Positions 15,760-24,591 of a DNA stretch of 41,029 nucleotides are shown piece by piece. A program made the translations under genes and the position numbers. The notes under the pieces were generated by a model, which saw only the letters and a program-made list of their open reading frames with translations, made no database searches and had not been told where the DNA came from. This DNA comes from Clostridia bacterium (GTDB lineage: Bacteria; Bacillota; Clostridia; Oscillospirales; Acutalibacteraceae): assembly GCA_017471765.1 (NCBI GenBank), contig JAFURT010000009.1, positions 79,367-120,395 on the forward strand, given 5' to 3'. The first letter of the stretch is position 1; the number at the start of each line of letters is the position of its first letter.

Positions 15760-16626
15760 ATGAAGATAACCTTACATAAGCCGAAAAAGCGGGTCAACCG
15801 CTCGATGTTCGGCAACATTTCCATATTGATCGTGCTGCTGCTGGTGGCTGCATTTATGCTTCTGCCGTTTATTTATTCCGTAGTGCAGGCGTTCAAGCCG
15901 ATGGAGGAGATTTTCGCCTATCCGCCCCGGTTCTTTGTGCAGAACCCCACCCTGGAGAACTTCTCGGAGCTGTGGCGTATCTCGGATTCCTTGTGGATCC
16001 CCTTCTCCCGGTACTTTTTCAATACTCTGTTTGTGACCGTAGTGGGCATTATCGCCTCCATGGCGCTGTCCACGCTGGCCGCATTCCCGCTGGCGAAATA
16101 CGATTTTCCCGGCAATGCGGCATTTTCCAAGCTGATCACCATGACCCTGCTGTTCACCGGCCCGGTGACCGCACTGCCCCAGTACATCATCGTCACCAAA
16201 TTGGGGATGTTTGATACCTTCTGGGCGGTGTTGCTCCCCACCATCGGTGGCCCGCTGAACATCTTCCTTATCAAGAATTTTCTGACCCAGGTGCCGGATT
16301 CGATGCTGGAGGCCGCCACGCTTGACGGCGCATCGAAAATGAAGATCCTCACCCGCATCTGTCTGCCGCTGGTCAAGCCAGCCATGCTGACGACGCTGAT
16401 CTTCACCTTCCAGGCCATGTGGAACTCCACCGGCGGCAACTACATCGTGTCGGAGGATATGAAGCTGTTGCCCACCATGATGAGTCAGCTGTCCACCGGC
16501 GGTATCGCCCGTACCGGTGTGGGCGCCGCCTCGTCGGTGCTGATGATTTTACCCTCGCTGATTATTTTCTGCCTGACCCAATCGAAGATTGTGGAAACCA
16601 TGGCCTATTCCGGTATCAAAGAGTAA
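15760..16626 (+). CDS. Sugar ABC transporter permease (MalG type), system 1
   Basis: A 288-residue membrane protein. The first helix is around ISILIVLLLVAAFMLLPFIY, and the EAA loop reads MLEAATLDGASKMKILTRI followed by CLPLVKPAML. It ends in AYSGIKE, as MalG-type permeases often do (GxxKG/E). It lies 27 bases after its partner and 12 before the propeller gene. The substrate is presumably the one bound by the CBM-fused receptor. Confidence 0.92.
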   Translation: MKITLHKPKKRVNRSMFGNISILIVLLLVAAFMLLPFIYSVVQAFKPMEEIFAYPPRFFVQNPTLENFSELWRISDSLWIPFSRYFFNTLFVTVVGIIASMALSTLAAFPLAKYDFPGNAAFSKLITMTLLFTGPVTALPQYIIVTKLGMFDTFWAVLLPTIGGPLNIFLIKNFLTQVPDSMLEAATLDGASKMKILTRICLPLVKPAMLTTLIFTFQAMWNSTGGNYIVSEDMKLLPTMMSQLSTGGIARTGVGAASSVLMILPSLIIFCLTQSKIVETMAYSGIKE

Positions 16627-16638
16627 GGAGGAAGACAG

Positions 16639-18123
16639 ATGAAACAGTTGAAAAAAGCGGCCCTGTTCCTGCTGGCCGTCATCTGTCTGGGCTCCTTCGC
16701 CCTGTTGCCCGTAGGGGCCGAGGGCGTATGGCACTCCTACACCTACAACAACAACGGCGAGGACGTGTTCTCCCCGGACATTTACGAGGTGGAGCAGGTC
16801 GTCTACGGAGCCCAGATGGGGCTGGAGGAGCTGGAGCGCCTGGACAATCCCCAGGATATGTGCTTCGATAACGAGGGTGACCTGTACATCCTCAATGCGG
16901 ATGCCAAGAGTGTGATCATCCTGGGCAGAGATATGCAGGCAAAGGCCCACATCACCGCCTTTACCAAGGACGGGGCGGAATCCCCTCTGCTTAATCCTAC
17001 CGGCATTTATGTGGATGCCCAGCAGCGTATCTACATCTGCGACGGCGGCAACCGCCGCATTATCCGCACCGATCGCCAGGGCGTGATCAACCTGGAAATT
17101 CTCAAGCCGGATGCGGAGTATTTCCCGGAAAGCGTGGAGTTTATCCCCAAAAAGATGCTGCTGGACAGCGCCGGCAACATTTATGTCAGCGCCATCGGTA
17201 TTTCCGACGGTATCGTGCTGTTTGATAAGGACGGCCGGTTTACCGGCTTCTACGGTTCGCCCAAGGTGGCCTCCACGGCAGAACTGCTGGCCGACTATTT
17301 CTGGCGGCAGTTCATGACCGACGAGCAGAAAGAGGCGATGGCCAGCTATGTGCCGCCGGAGGTGGCCAACTTCTGCATTACCGACGATGACTTTATCATC
17401 ACGGTGACCAACTCCTACTGGAACGCCGGCGGCGAAAACAAGACGGAGATGGACACCATCAGCATGCTCAACCCCAAGGGCGTGGACGTGTTGCAGTTTG
17501 ACAAGTCCACCAAGGCGGGGCAGGCCATCAGCGATAATGCCCGGTATCTGAACTTTGTGGCCGTGTGTGCGGACGACGCCGGGTTTATCACCTTTGTGGA
17601 CAACCGCATGGGCAAGATCTACCAGTTTGACCAGCGGATGAATCTGCTGGCGGCCTTTGGTACCAGCGGCAGCTACGAGGGGGCATTCCTCTCCCCGGTA
17701 GCCATCCAGACCTATGAGGATAAGTTGTATGTGCTGGATGCCGAAAGCGGCACCGTGACGGTGCTCCGACCCACTGTTTACGGCGACACCATCCACCAGG
17801 CAATCACCGCCTACAGCACCGAGAAGCAGTCGGAGGTCATCAAGCCCTGGCAGGACGTGCTGGCACTCAACGCGAACTATGATCTGGCCTATATCGGCAT
17901 CGGCAGCGTTTTGCTCAATCAGGGCGAATATAAAGAGGCTATGCGGTATTTCGAACTGGGCCATGACAGCAAAAACTACAATGCGGCCTTCCGGCAGCTG
18001 CGCCTTATCTTCCTGCGGGAGAATCTGGTGCTGTTCCTCGTGATTATCGTGGTGCTGGTGGTGCTGGTCAAGGGCGGCCGGTGGCTGTGGCGCCGACGTA
18101 AGAGCCGAAAGGAGCGTGCATGA
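16639..18123 (+). CDS. Secreted NHL-type beta-propeller with C-terminal membrane anchor
   Basis: A 494-residue protein. A signal peptide (MKQLKKAALFLLAVICLGSF, cleavage near VGAEG) is followed by a propeller made of NHL-like blades, e.g. LDNPQDMCFDNEGDLYILNA, LLNPTGIYVDAQQRIYICDG and MLLDSAGNIYVSAIG. A TPR-like stretch follows (ALNANYDLAYIGIGSVLLNQ, then GEYKEAMRYFELGH). A single membrane helix near the C-terminus (LVLFLVIIVVLVVLV) and a basic tail leave the propeller outside the cell. GGAGGAAGACAG precedes the ATG. It overlaps the YIP1 gene by four bases. It may be a scaffold, or a sensor for the importer. Confidence 0.85.
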   Translation: MKQLKKAALFLLAVICLGSFALLPVGAEGVWHSYTYNNNGEDVFSPDIYEVEQVVYGAQMGLEELERLDNPQDMCFDNEGDLYILNADAKSVIILGRDMQAKAHITAFTKDGAESPLLNPTGIYVDAQQRIYICDGGNRRIIRTDRQGVINLEILKPDAEYFPESVEFIPKKMLLDSAGNIYVSAIGISDGIVLFDKDGRFTGFYGSPKVASTAELLADYFWRQFMTDEQKEAMASYVPPEVANFCITDDDFIITVTNSYWNAGGENKTEMDTISMLNPKGVDVLQFDKSTKAGQAISDNARYLNFVAVCADDAGFITFVDNRMGKIYQFDQRMNLLAAFGTSGSYEGAFLSPVAIQTYEDKLYVLDAESGTVTVLRPTVYGDTIHQAITAYSTEKQSEVIKPWQDVLALNANYDLAYIGIGSVLLNQGEYKEAMRYFELGHDSKNYNAAFRQLRLIFLRENLVLFLVIIVVLVVLVKGGRWLWRRRKSRKERA

Positions 18124-18758
18124 TGAAAAAAGAAACCATCTATACAATGCCGTTCCATGCGCTGAAAAATCCCTTTTCGGCGTTTGAGACCATGCGGTAC
18201 CGCAAGCTGACCTCGCTGAAAATGTCCGTCATCCTGTTTTTCGTGTTCGCTTTACAGAGCGTCATTCAGCTCCAGATGATGGGCAAGCAGTTTCAGATTG
18301 TCCAGCAGAGCGCCATTAACCTGCCGCTTTCGGTGTTTTCGGCCTTTATCATCCTGTTCATTTGGACGTTGGCCAACTGGTGCTTCTGCGTACTGATCGA
18401 AGGCAAGGCGACCTTCAAGAACATCTGGATCATTTCGGTATACTCCCTGATGCCCTACACCATTGCCGGGTATATCAACATCGTCCTCGGCCTGGTGCTG
18501 ACCCAGGAGGAAGGGGTATTCCGCACCATCATTACCGCCCTGGGGGCGCTGTGGAGCCTGGTGATGATCATTGCGGCGTTTATGAATTTCCATGAGTTTG
18601 AGTTTGGAAAGGCCGTGCTGTCCATCATCCTGACGGTCATCGGCATGGTTATCATCGCCGTGCTGATCTTCATTGTTTACAGCCTGTTCCAGCAGTTGTT
18701 CTCCAACGTGCTGGTGCTGGTCAACGAGATTATATTCCGCATCAAGCTGGCGGGATAA
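18120..18758 (+). CDS. YIP1-family membrane protein
   Basis: A 212-residue integral membrane protein with about five hydrophobic helices and the YIP1 domain pattern: NPFSAFETMRYRK at the N-terminus, a polar-aromatic WTLANWCFCVLIEGKATFK loop, and YSLMPYTIAGYIN. ATG 18120 overlaps the previous stop as ATGA; the ATG at 18123 is equally possible, and AAAGGAG serves both. The tight overlap with the propeller gene suggests the two act as a complex. Its molecular role in bacteria is unknown. Confidence 0.85.
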   Translation: MMKKETIYTMPFHALKNPFSAFETMRYRKLTSLKMSVILFFVFALQSVIQLQMMGKQFQIVQQSAINLPLSVFSAFIILFIWTLANWCFCVLIEGKATFKNIWIISVYSLMPYTIAGYINIVLGLVLTQEEGVFRTIITALGALWSLVMIIAAFMNFHEFEFGKAVLSIILTVIGMVIIAVLIFIVYSLFQQLFSNVLVLVNEIIFRIKLAG

Positions 18759-18775
18759 AAGGAGGAAGCATACCA

Positions 18776-20992
18776 GTGAAATCGAACAACCTGCAAAAAA
18801 TCCTGTGTGCGTTCCTCGCCGCTGTGTTGCTGTGCGGTGGGCTGGCCATCACCGGCTATGCCCAGCCGGAGGACGATACCGCCCCGGCAGACAGCACGGC
18901 GCCCCTGCCGGACAGTGGGCTGTATGCGGAAACGGACACCATGGAGCTGTTCCTGGAGCCGGAATATGCCACCTTTGCTGTGCGCAGCAAGGCGGACGGC
19001 TACAGCTGGTACAGCCATCCCCCCGCATGGGAGGACGATGAGTACGCCTTCGGCCTGTCCCGCATGGAGATGCCGGCGTGGCTTGTTCTGGACTATACAT
19101 TGAAATCCACCGGCATTTCTGACCGTGTGAACAGCTACACCGGTAGCGTGCTGGAGGAAACCTTCACCGTCACGAAGTTGGACAACGGCTTCCGGGTGGA
19201 GTTCACCTTCCCGGACCTTTCCCTGACGGTGCCGGTGGAGGTGACGCTGACCGCGGACGGGCTGGATGTCCGGGTGCTGACCGGTAGCATGAAGGCGGAG
19301 AACAGCGATATTTTCGTGGAAAATATCACGGTGCTGCCCTATTTCGGTGCCGGCAAGGCAGAGGAGGACGGCTACCTGCTCGTCCCCGACGGCAGTGGTG
19401 CCATTATCAATTTTGATAACGGCAAGTACAGTGCCGAAACCTACGCCTCCCCGGTGTATGGCACCGAGCCCACGGAGGCGGAGGAGCACCTGTACGCAGA
19501 TTTGTCTGCCCACAAGATTACCATGCCGGTGTTCGGCATCAAGAACGGCACCCATGCCTGCCTGGCCATTCTGGAGGATGGGGCAGAGCTGGCCACCGTC
19601 AAAGCCAATACCGGTCGGCAGATTACCGGCTACGCCAATGTGTACGCCCAGTATGGGGTGTACGGCAAGATGCTGTACTCCCTGGCGGACAACGAGACCA
19701 TGATTTACGAAAAGGCCAATCCCAACCTGACGGATTTGGCCATCTCCTACCGGTTCCTGACCGGGGCAGAGGCCAATTACAGCGGTATGGCCCGTACCTA
19801 CCGGCAGTATCTGCAGGCTAAGGGGGCGCTCCCCCAGTCGGCCGTGTCCGGGGAGACCTGCTATGTCACCCTCCACGGCGCTGTGACCAAAAAGGTGTCC
19901 TACCTGGGCATTGTGGTGGACAGCATTGTGCCGCTGACCACAGTGGAGGAGGTCGAGGCGACCATTCGCCGGCTGAAAGAGCTGGGGGTGGCCGATGTGA
20001 CCGTCAATTACGTGGATTGGAACCGGCAGGCCCTGCGTGGCAACCAGGTGACAAAGGCGGCGATGCCCCGTAAGCTGGGCACGCTGAAAGAGCTGAACGC
20101 CCTGCAGGCGGCCGGGCAGACGGTGTACGCCACCTTCTCCAACGTCCTGCAGCATGAAAAGCAGGATTTCTTCGGCCGGTTTACCAACCTGGCCTCGGTG
20201 ATTTCCGGCTCGGAGCTGAAACTGAGCCGCTATGCCGTGGGTCTTGGCCGGGCGTTGGAGGGCAAGCCCTACTACCTGCTCACCGCCGACCGGATCGACA
20301 AGCGGGCGGCGGCGCTGACCAAGACCATCGATAAAAACGGCTTGACCCACGTGGGCCTGACGGATATGGGTAGCCTGCTGTATAACGACTACCGTTCTCC
20401 TACCATCAAGCGCAACAACACCCGGGGCATCCTGACGGATGCACTGTCTGCGCTGGGCAAGGCGGCCGACAGTCTGCTGTTGGATAACCCCAACCAGTAC
20501 GCCCTGGCTTATGCGGCGGATGTGGTGAACATCCCCGTGGGCAGCAGCCGGCAGAGCCTGCTGGATGAGACGGTGCCCTTCCGGCAGATCGTGCTCAGCG
20601 GTGCGGTACGGTACGGCACGGATATGCTGAACTTTACCGATGCGGGTGAGGGCCTGCTGAAAGCCCTGGAGACCGGCAGTATGCTCCATTACGAGGGCTT
20701 CTATCGGGACACCTCGGTGATTAAGGGAACAGAGCTGGCTCACCTGTGCAACGGTAGCCTGTCCCTGTTTGCAGAAACGCTGGCTCAGCAGTATACGGCT
20801 CTGTCTACCGCCCGGGAGGCGGTGGCAGGCAGCCGCCTGTACGCCCACGAAAAGCTGGCAGAGAATGTATATGCGGCGGTATACGAGAACGGTGTCCGGA
20901 TTCTGGTGAATTACGGCGAGACAGCGTACACCTCGGCCGGCGGTAGCGAGGTTGCGGCCGGTGGATATGCGGTAGAACGGGGGGAGAACTAA
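18776..20992 (+). CDS. DUF5696-type secreted protein
   Basis: A 738-residue protein with a signal peptide (KILCAFLAAVLLCGGLAITG, cleavage near GYAQ). An N-terminal beta domain reads LYAETDTMELFLEPEYATFA with YSWYSHP, and continues through VFGIKNGTHACLAILEDGAE. The C-terminal half looks like a TIM barrel, with a strand ending DVTVNYVDWN. This is the layout of DUF5696 proteins, which occur beside sugar ABC permeases in Firmicutes; a glycosidase role is suspected but unproven. The start is GTG 18776 with AAAAGGAGG 11 bases upstream. The stop abuts the next permease gene, so translation is coupled. No membrane anchor or sortase signal is visible at the C-terminus. Confidence 0.8.
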   Translation: MKSNNLQKILCAFLAAVLLCGGLAITGYAQPEDDTAPADSTAPLPDSGLYAETDTMELFLEPEYATFAVRSKADGYSWYSHPPAWEDDEYAFGLSRMEMPAWLVLDYTLKSTGISDRVNSYTGSVLEETFTVTKLDNGFRVEFTFPDLSLTVPVEVTLTADGLDVRVLTGSMKAENSDIFVENITVLPYFGAGKAEEDGYLLVPDGSGAIINFDNGKYSAETYASPVYGTEPTEAEEHLYADLSAHKITMPVFGIKNGTHACLAILEDGAELATVKANTGRQITGYANVYAQYGVYGKMLYSLADNETMIYEKANPNLTDLAISYRFLTGAEANYSGMARTYRQYLQAKGALPQSAVSGETCYVTLHGAVTKKVSYLGIVVDSIVPLTTVEEVEATIRRLKELGVADVTVNYVDWNRQALRGNQVTKAAMPRKLGTLKELNALQAAGQTVYATFSNVLQHEKQDFFGRFTNLASVISGSELKLSRYAVGLGRALEGKPYYLLTADRIDKRAAALTKTIDKNGLTHVGLTDMGSLLYNDYRSPTIKRNNTRGILTDALSALGKAADSLLLDNPNQYALAYAADVVNIPVGSSRQSLLDETVPFRQIVLSGAVRYGTDMLNFTDAGEGLLKALETGSMLHYEGFYRDTSVIKGTELAHLCNGSLSLFAETLAQQYTALSTAREAVAGSRLYAHEKLAENVYAAVYENGVRILVNYGETAYTSAGGSEVAAGGYAVERGEN

Positions 20993-21877
20993 TTGGCAAA
21001 GAGACGCTTGTCGTATGAGAAGAAAAAATCGGCATACGGATATATCTTTATCAGTCTTTGGCTGATTGGTTTTGTGGCTCTGTTCCTCGTTCCGTTCATC
21101 AACGCCATTATTTACAGCTTCAACGAGCTGGATATCGAGCCCGGCCAACTGCATATGACCTATGTGGGGTGGGAGAACTATCTGCGTGCCTTTACCCAGG
21201 ACGCTGACTTCCTGCCGGTCTTCACCGGCACCCTGACGGCGGCGGTGGTACAGACACCGGTAACCGTGCTGTTCTCTCTGTTTGTGGCTATTCTGCTGAA
21301 TGCGAATTTCAGAGGCCAAGGCATTGCCCGCGCCATCTTCTTCCTGCCGGTGGTCATTATGAGTGGCCCGGTGGTGGCGGTGATGAACTACGATGTGTTC
21401 TTCAACACCCTGGTCAGTGGCGACAGAGCCTCGGCCATGCTGACCATCACCAGCACCCAGGATATTTTGCAGACGCTGGGTGTCAACCCCCTGATTGCGG
21501 ATTACATTGTGAATATCACCAACCAGCTCTTTAACTTGTCCTGGAGCTCCGGTATTCAGATTCTTATCTTCATCGCCGGCCTGCAGGGTATCCCCACCAC
21601 CTATTACGAGGTGGCGCAGATCGAGGGAGCTACCGGCTGGGAAATTTTCTGGAAGGTGACCCTGCCCTCCATCGGGCCGATGATTCTGGTTAATGTGTTC
21701 TACACGCTGTATGACGGCTTGCTGACCGGCGGTGAGATGTTCGGTAAGATCTCCCATCATTTGGGCAACCTGGAGTTTGCCTATGCGTCGGCACTGTCGC
21801 TGATGTGCTTTATCGTGTGGGGATTGCTCATCGCCATTGTGTACAAGATCGTCAGCAGTTGGGTTTCGGTAAAATAA
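20993..21877 (+). CDS. Sugar ABC transporter permease (MalF type), system 2
   Basis: A 294-residue membrane protein starting at a TTG directly after the DUF5696 stop codon, with GGGGGGAG five to ten bases before it. Helices begin at YGYIFISLWLIGFVALFLVP. The EAA loop reads YYEVAQIEGATGWEIFWKV followed by TLPSIGPMI. It differs clearly from the first MalF-type permease, so this is a second importer rather than a recent duplicate. Confidence 0.9.
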   Translation: MAKRRLSYEKKKSAYGYIFISLWLIGFVALFLVPFINAIIYSFNELDIEPGQLHMTYVGWENYLRAFTQDADFLPVFTGTLTAAVVQTPVTVLFSLFVAILLNANFRGQGIARAIFFLPVVIMSGPVVAVMNYDVFFNTLVSGDRASAMLTITSTQDILQTLGVNPLIADYIVNITNQLFNLSWSSGIQILIFIAGLQGIPTTYYEVAQIEGATGWEIFWKVTLPSIGPMILVNVFYTLYDGLLTGGEMFGKISHHLGNLEFAYASALSLMCFIVWGLLIAIVYKIVSSWVSVK

Positions 21878-21913
21878 GCAGGCGCTGTTTTGAGCCGAGA
21901 AAGGAGAAATGTT

Positions 21914-22888
21914 GTGAGCGTTTTCACAGGTATCGCCGACCAGGCGAAGAATACAGCACCCAAAAAGGCGGGCATGGACAGCGTCCTTTTCCGCAAAAAG
22001 CTGGTGGAAAAGCTGATCGCCTTTTTCCGGATATTTTTGATTATCGGCCTGTCCTTTGTCATTCTGTATCCGGTGCTGTATATGCTCAGCGTATCCTTCC
22101 GGGCGTCTGCGGACGTGCTGGACCCGGCGGTGGTGTGGATTCCCCGCACCTTTACGCTGGAAAATTATAAAATGGCGGCGTGGTTGCTGGACTACCAGAA
22201 GTCTTTGGTGACCTCTCTGCTGATGGCTGTGTTGTGTGCGGTGCTGCAGTGCTTCACCTGCTCGGTAACCGGCTACGGCTTTGCCCGGTTTAATTTCAAG
22301 GGACGCACCGCCCTGCTGTTGGGCGCACTGGCCACGCTGCTGGTGCCCATCCAGACCACCATGATGCCCCTGTACAACAGCTTTGTACAGTTCACTCACC
22401 ATACCGGCATCCCCACCATCGACACCCCCATCCCCATGGCGGTGTCCGCCCTGTTTGGCGTGGGCTTGAAGGCGGGTCTGTTCATCTTTATTTTCTTCCA
22501 GTTCTACAAAGGGATGCCCATGGAGCTGGAGGATGCGGCATACATCGACGGATGCGGCCCCATCAAAGCGTATTTCCGCATTATGATTCCCAACGCCGGC
22601 GCCATGTTCCTGGTGGTGTTCCTGCTCAGCCTGGTGTGGTATTGGAACGATGATTACGCTTCAGTGCTGTATTATCCTTCCAACGCCCCCCTGTCGGTAG
22701 GGCTGTCCAACATGGCCAATAAGATCTTGGCCTCGGCCAAGCCGGACGGCACCGCCTATACCCAGGCGGATACCATGGCCTATCTCAAGACCGGCGCCCT
22801 GCTGTGCGTCGCCCCCATTCTGGCGGTGTATGCGGTGTTGCAGCGTCGGTTCACCAAGAGCGTGATTACTTCCGGTATTGTAGGGTAA
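21914..22888 (+). CDS. Sugar ABC transporter permease (MalG type), system 2
   Basis: A 324-residue membrane protein. The GTG at 21914 is preferred because AAGGAG lies seven bases upstream; the in-frame TTG at 21890 has no ribosome site. The first helix is around IFLIIGLSFVILYPVLYML, and the EAA loop reads MELEDAAYIDGCGPIKAYF followed by RIMIPNAGAMF. It lies 23 bases before the enzyme array. No binding protein adjoins this pair directly; the four binding lipoproteins from 32242 onwards are the likely partners. Confidence 0.9.
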   Translation: MSVFTGIADQAKNTAPKKAGMDSVLFRKKLVEKLIAFFRIFLIIGLSFVILYPVLYMLSVSFRASADVLDPAVVWIPRTFTLENYKMAAWLLDYQKSLVTSLLMAVLCAVLQCFTCSVTGYGFARFNFKGRTALLLGALATLLVPIQTTMMPLYNSFVQFTHHTGIPTIDTPIPMAVSALFGVGLKAGLFIFIFFQFYKGMPMELEDAAYIDGCGPIKAYFRIMIPNAGAMFLVVFLLSLVWYWNDDYASVLYYPSNAPLSVGLSNMANKILASAKPDGTAYTQADTMAYLKTGALLCVAPILAVYAVLQRRFTKSVITSGIVG

Positions 22889-22911
22889 TGTGTAAGCAGG
22901 AGGCGAGACAT

Positions 22912-24570
22912 ATGAAGAAAAAGAATTTTTTCCTGGATGAAGCGGTGCATACCCCCCGCTATGACGAGGAGGGCTTCAGCATCTACACCGATTACGGCCG
23001 TCACGGCCCCTCGCAGGACCTGCCCCGTGACCTGGTGGAGAAGACCATCCGGGACCTGCGTTTGGGCCGTCTGTATGACGATGCCTTTGACGGCCCGAAG
23101 AATGCGGTGGGCGAGTGGGGCTACTCTTTCCTCAACCTGGACAATTTCGCCTCCTCCTTTGACGTGTATCTGCAGGGCGGCGGTTGGCGGAGGAATACCC
23201 CCACCGACGACCGGGACGCCCTGGCTATCATCCGGCGCTGGCTGTTCACCCAGTTTGCGGCGGCACCCCACTCCCTGGAGGAGGGGTCTGCCGGGATGGG
23301 CAGCTTCAACGGCCACTCCCACTGGCAGCACTATGCCGGCGAGTGGGGCTTCGACTACATCGGCGCCGAGATTGGCGAGAATGTAGCCTCCCACCAGGCC
23401 CACCTGGCCTTTTCCCGTGGCGCCGGTAAGCAGTATGGGAAGTTCAGCATTTTGTACTTCTCCGACTGGTACCAGAGCACCACCGGCTCCTGGGAGGAGA
23501 CCAACACCTGGGAGGGCTTCGGCTTCCCGGACGGTGGCCACTCCATGAGCCTGCTCAAGCGCACTTATATGATGAGCTACATGGGCAGCGTATCCAAGTT
23601 TGTGTTCGAGGCCGGTGCCTGTCTGGGCTTCCTTGGCCCCAACCACCGGACAGAGGATGGCCTGCTGGCCCTCAGCCCCTACGGTGAGGCGATGCGGGAA
23701 TTGTGCGATTTTACGCACCGTCATCCGGATGTGGGCCTTTGCTATGTCCCCATCGGCATCGTGCTGGATTATTACCACGGTATTGCCGGGTATAGCCTAC
23801 AGGATGGGGCGTCGCTTAAATGCCACGGCAAGGCCTTCGGCTATTTTGACGAGACCCCCGGGGACAAAATGACCTGGGACCTGTTTGCGCTGTATTACCC
23901 CGGCGGCGGGCTGCTCGGTGGCTATATGGCCCCCGGTATGCCTATGGAGGAGACCTACCAGGTGAACACCCCCTATGGCGACACCTGTGATGTGCTGTTG
24001 CAGAACGCTGACCAGCGGGTGCTGAACAGCTATCCGGTGCTACTCCTCTCCGGCGACATCACTCTGTCGGCCGAGGAGGCGGCCCGGTATGTGGCCTATG
24101 TGCGGCAGGGGGGCACCCTGCTGTGCAACACCGCCTATCTCAAGTATTTTGATAAGTACGCCGCTGCCTATCAGGGCGGCACCCGGCAGGATATCCCCGA
24201 TGGGGAGGGCACCGTCATCGTGTACGGCCCCGACTACAGCGTGGAGAATCTGGGGGACATCCTGCAGGAGCAGTTGCGTAAATATATCCCCTTCACCTTC
24301 TCGGAGGATGTGGAATACCTCATGAACGTGAAGGACGGCAGCCTTATCGTCACCGTCATCAACAACAAGGGCGTCACCAAAGAGCGCCTGGGCGACCCGG
24401 TGGTGGATGAGACCGCCGCTATCGACCTGACGGTGACCTACACCGGTGAGACGGCAGTCAAAGCGGTGCGAGAGCTGTATTATAACCAGCCGGTGAACGC
24501 CGACGGCAACACCGTCCGGATTACCGTCGGCCCCGGCGATTACCGGGTGCTGGAATTTGTATTTGACTGA
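22912..24570 (+). CDS. Novel glycoside-hydrolase-like protein, copy 1 (cytoplasmic)
   Basis: A 552-residue protein without signal peptide, first of five tandem paralogs. Residues about 1-290 resemble a TIM-barrel hydrolase with strongly conserved stretches: GEWGYSFLNL (67-76), NGHSHWQHYA (133-142), GAEIGENV with E153 and E156 (151-158), QAHLAFSRGA (162-171), FEAG with E233 (232-235) and YVPIGIVLDYYHG (278-290). E153 or E156 and E233 are candidate acid/base and nucleophile. Residues about 360-480 look like the glutamine-amidotransferase-like trimerisation domain of GH42 (LNSYPVLLLSGD, RYVAYVRQGGTLL). The last ~80 residues are beta-rich, ending LEFVFD. I know no named family for it. Start ATG 22912 with AGGAGG upstream. 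It is most similar to copy 4. Confidence 0.8.
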   Translation: MKKKNFFLDEAVHTPRYDEEGFSIYTDYGRHGPSQDLPRDLVEKTIRDLRLGRLYDDAFDGPKNAVGEWGYSFLNLDNFASSFDVYLQGGGWRRNTPTDDRDALAIIRRWLFTQFAAAPHSLEEGSAGMGSFNGHSHWQHYAGEWGFDYIGAEIGENVASHQAHLAFSRGAGKQYGKFSILYFSDWYQSTTGSWEETNTWEGFGFPDGGHSMSLLKRTYMMSYMGSVSKFVFEAGACLGFLGPNHRTEDGLLALSPYGEAMRELCDFTHRHPDVGLCYVPIGIVLDYYHGIAGYSLQDGASLKCHGKAFGYFDETPGDKMTWDLFALYYPGGGLLGGYMAPGMPMEETYQVNTPYGDTCDVLLQNADQRVLNSYPVLLLSGDITLSAEEAARYVAYVRQGGTLLCNTAYLKYFDKYAAAYQGGTRQDIPDGEGTVIVYGPDYSVENLGDILQEQLRKYIPFTFSEDVEYLMNVKDGSLIVTVINNKGVTKERLGDPVVDETAAIDLTVTYTGETAVKAVRELYYNQPVNADGNTVRITVGPGDYRVLEFVFD

Positions 24571-24591
24571 TTTTTACGGAGGAGAAGCCCC

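Noticed and set aside
18677-22402. A 1241-codon open frame on the minus strand
   Set aside because: It lies opposite the YIP1, DUF5696 and permease genes, all with clear ribosome sites and family matches. The open antisense frame is a by-product of GC-biased codon use; its translation is Gln/His/Gly-rich with no motif.
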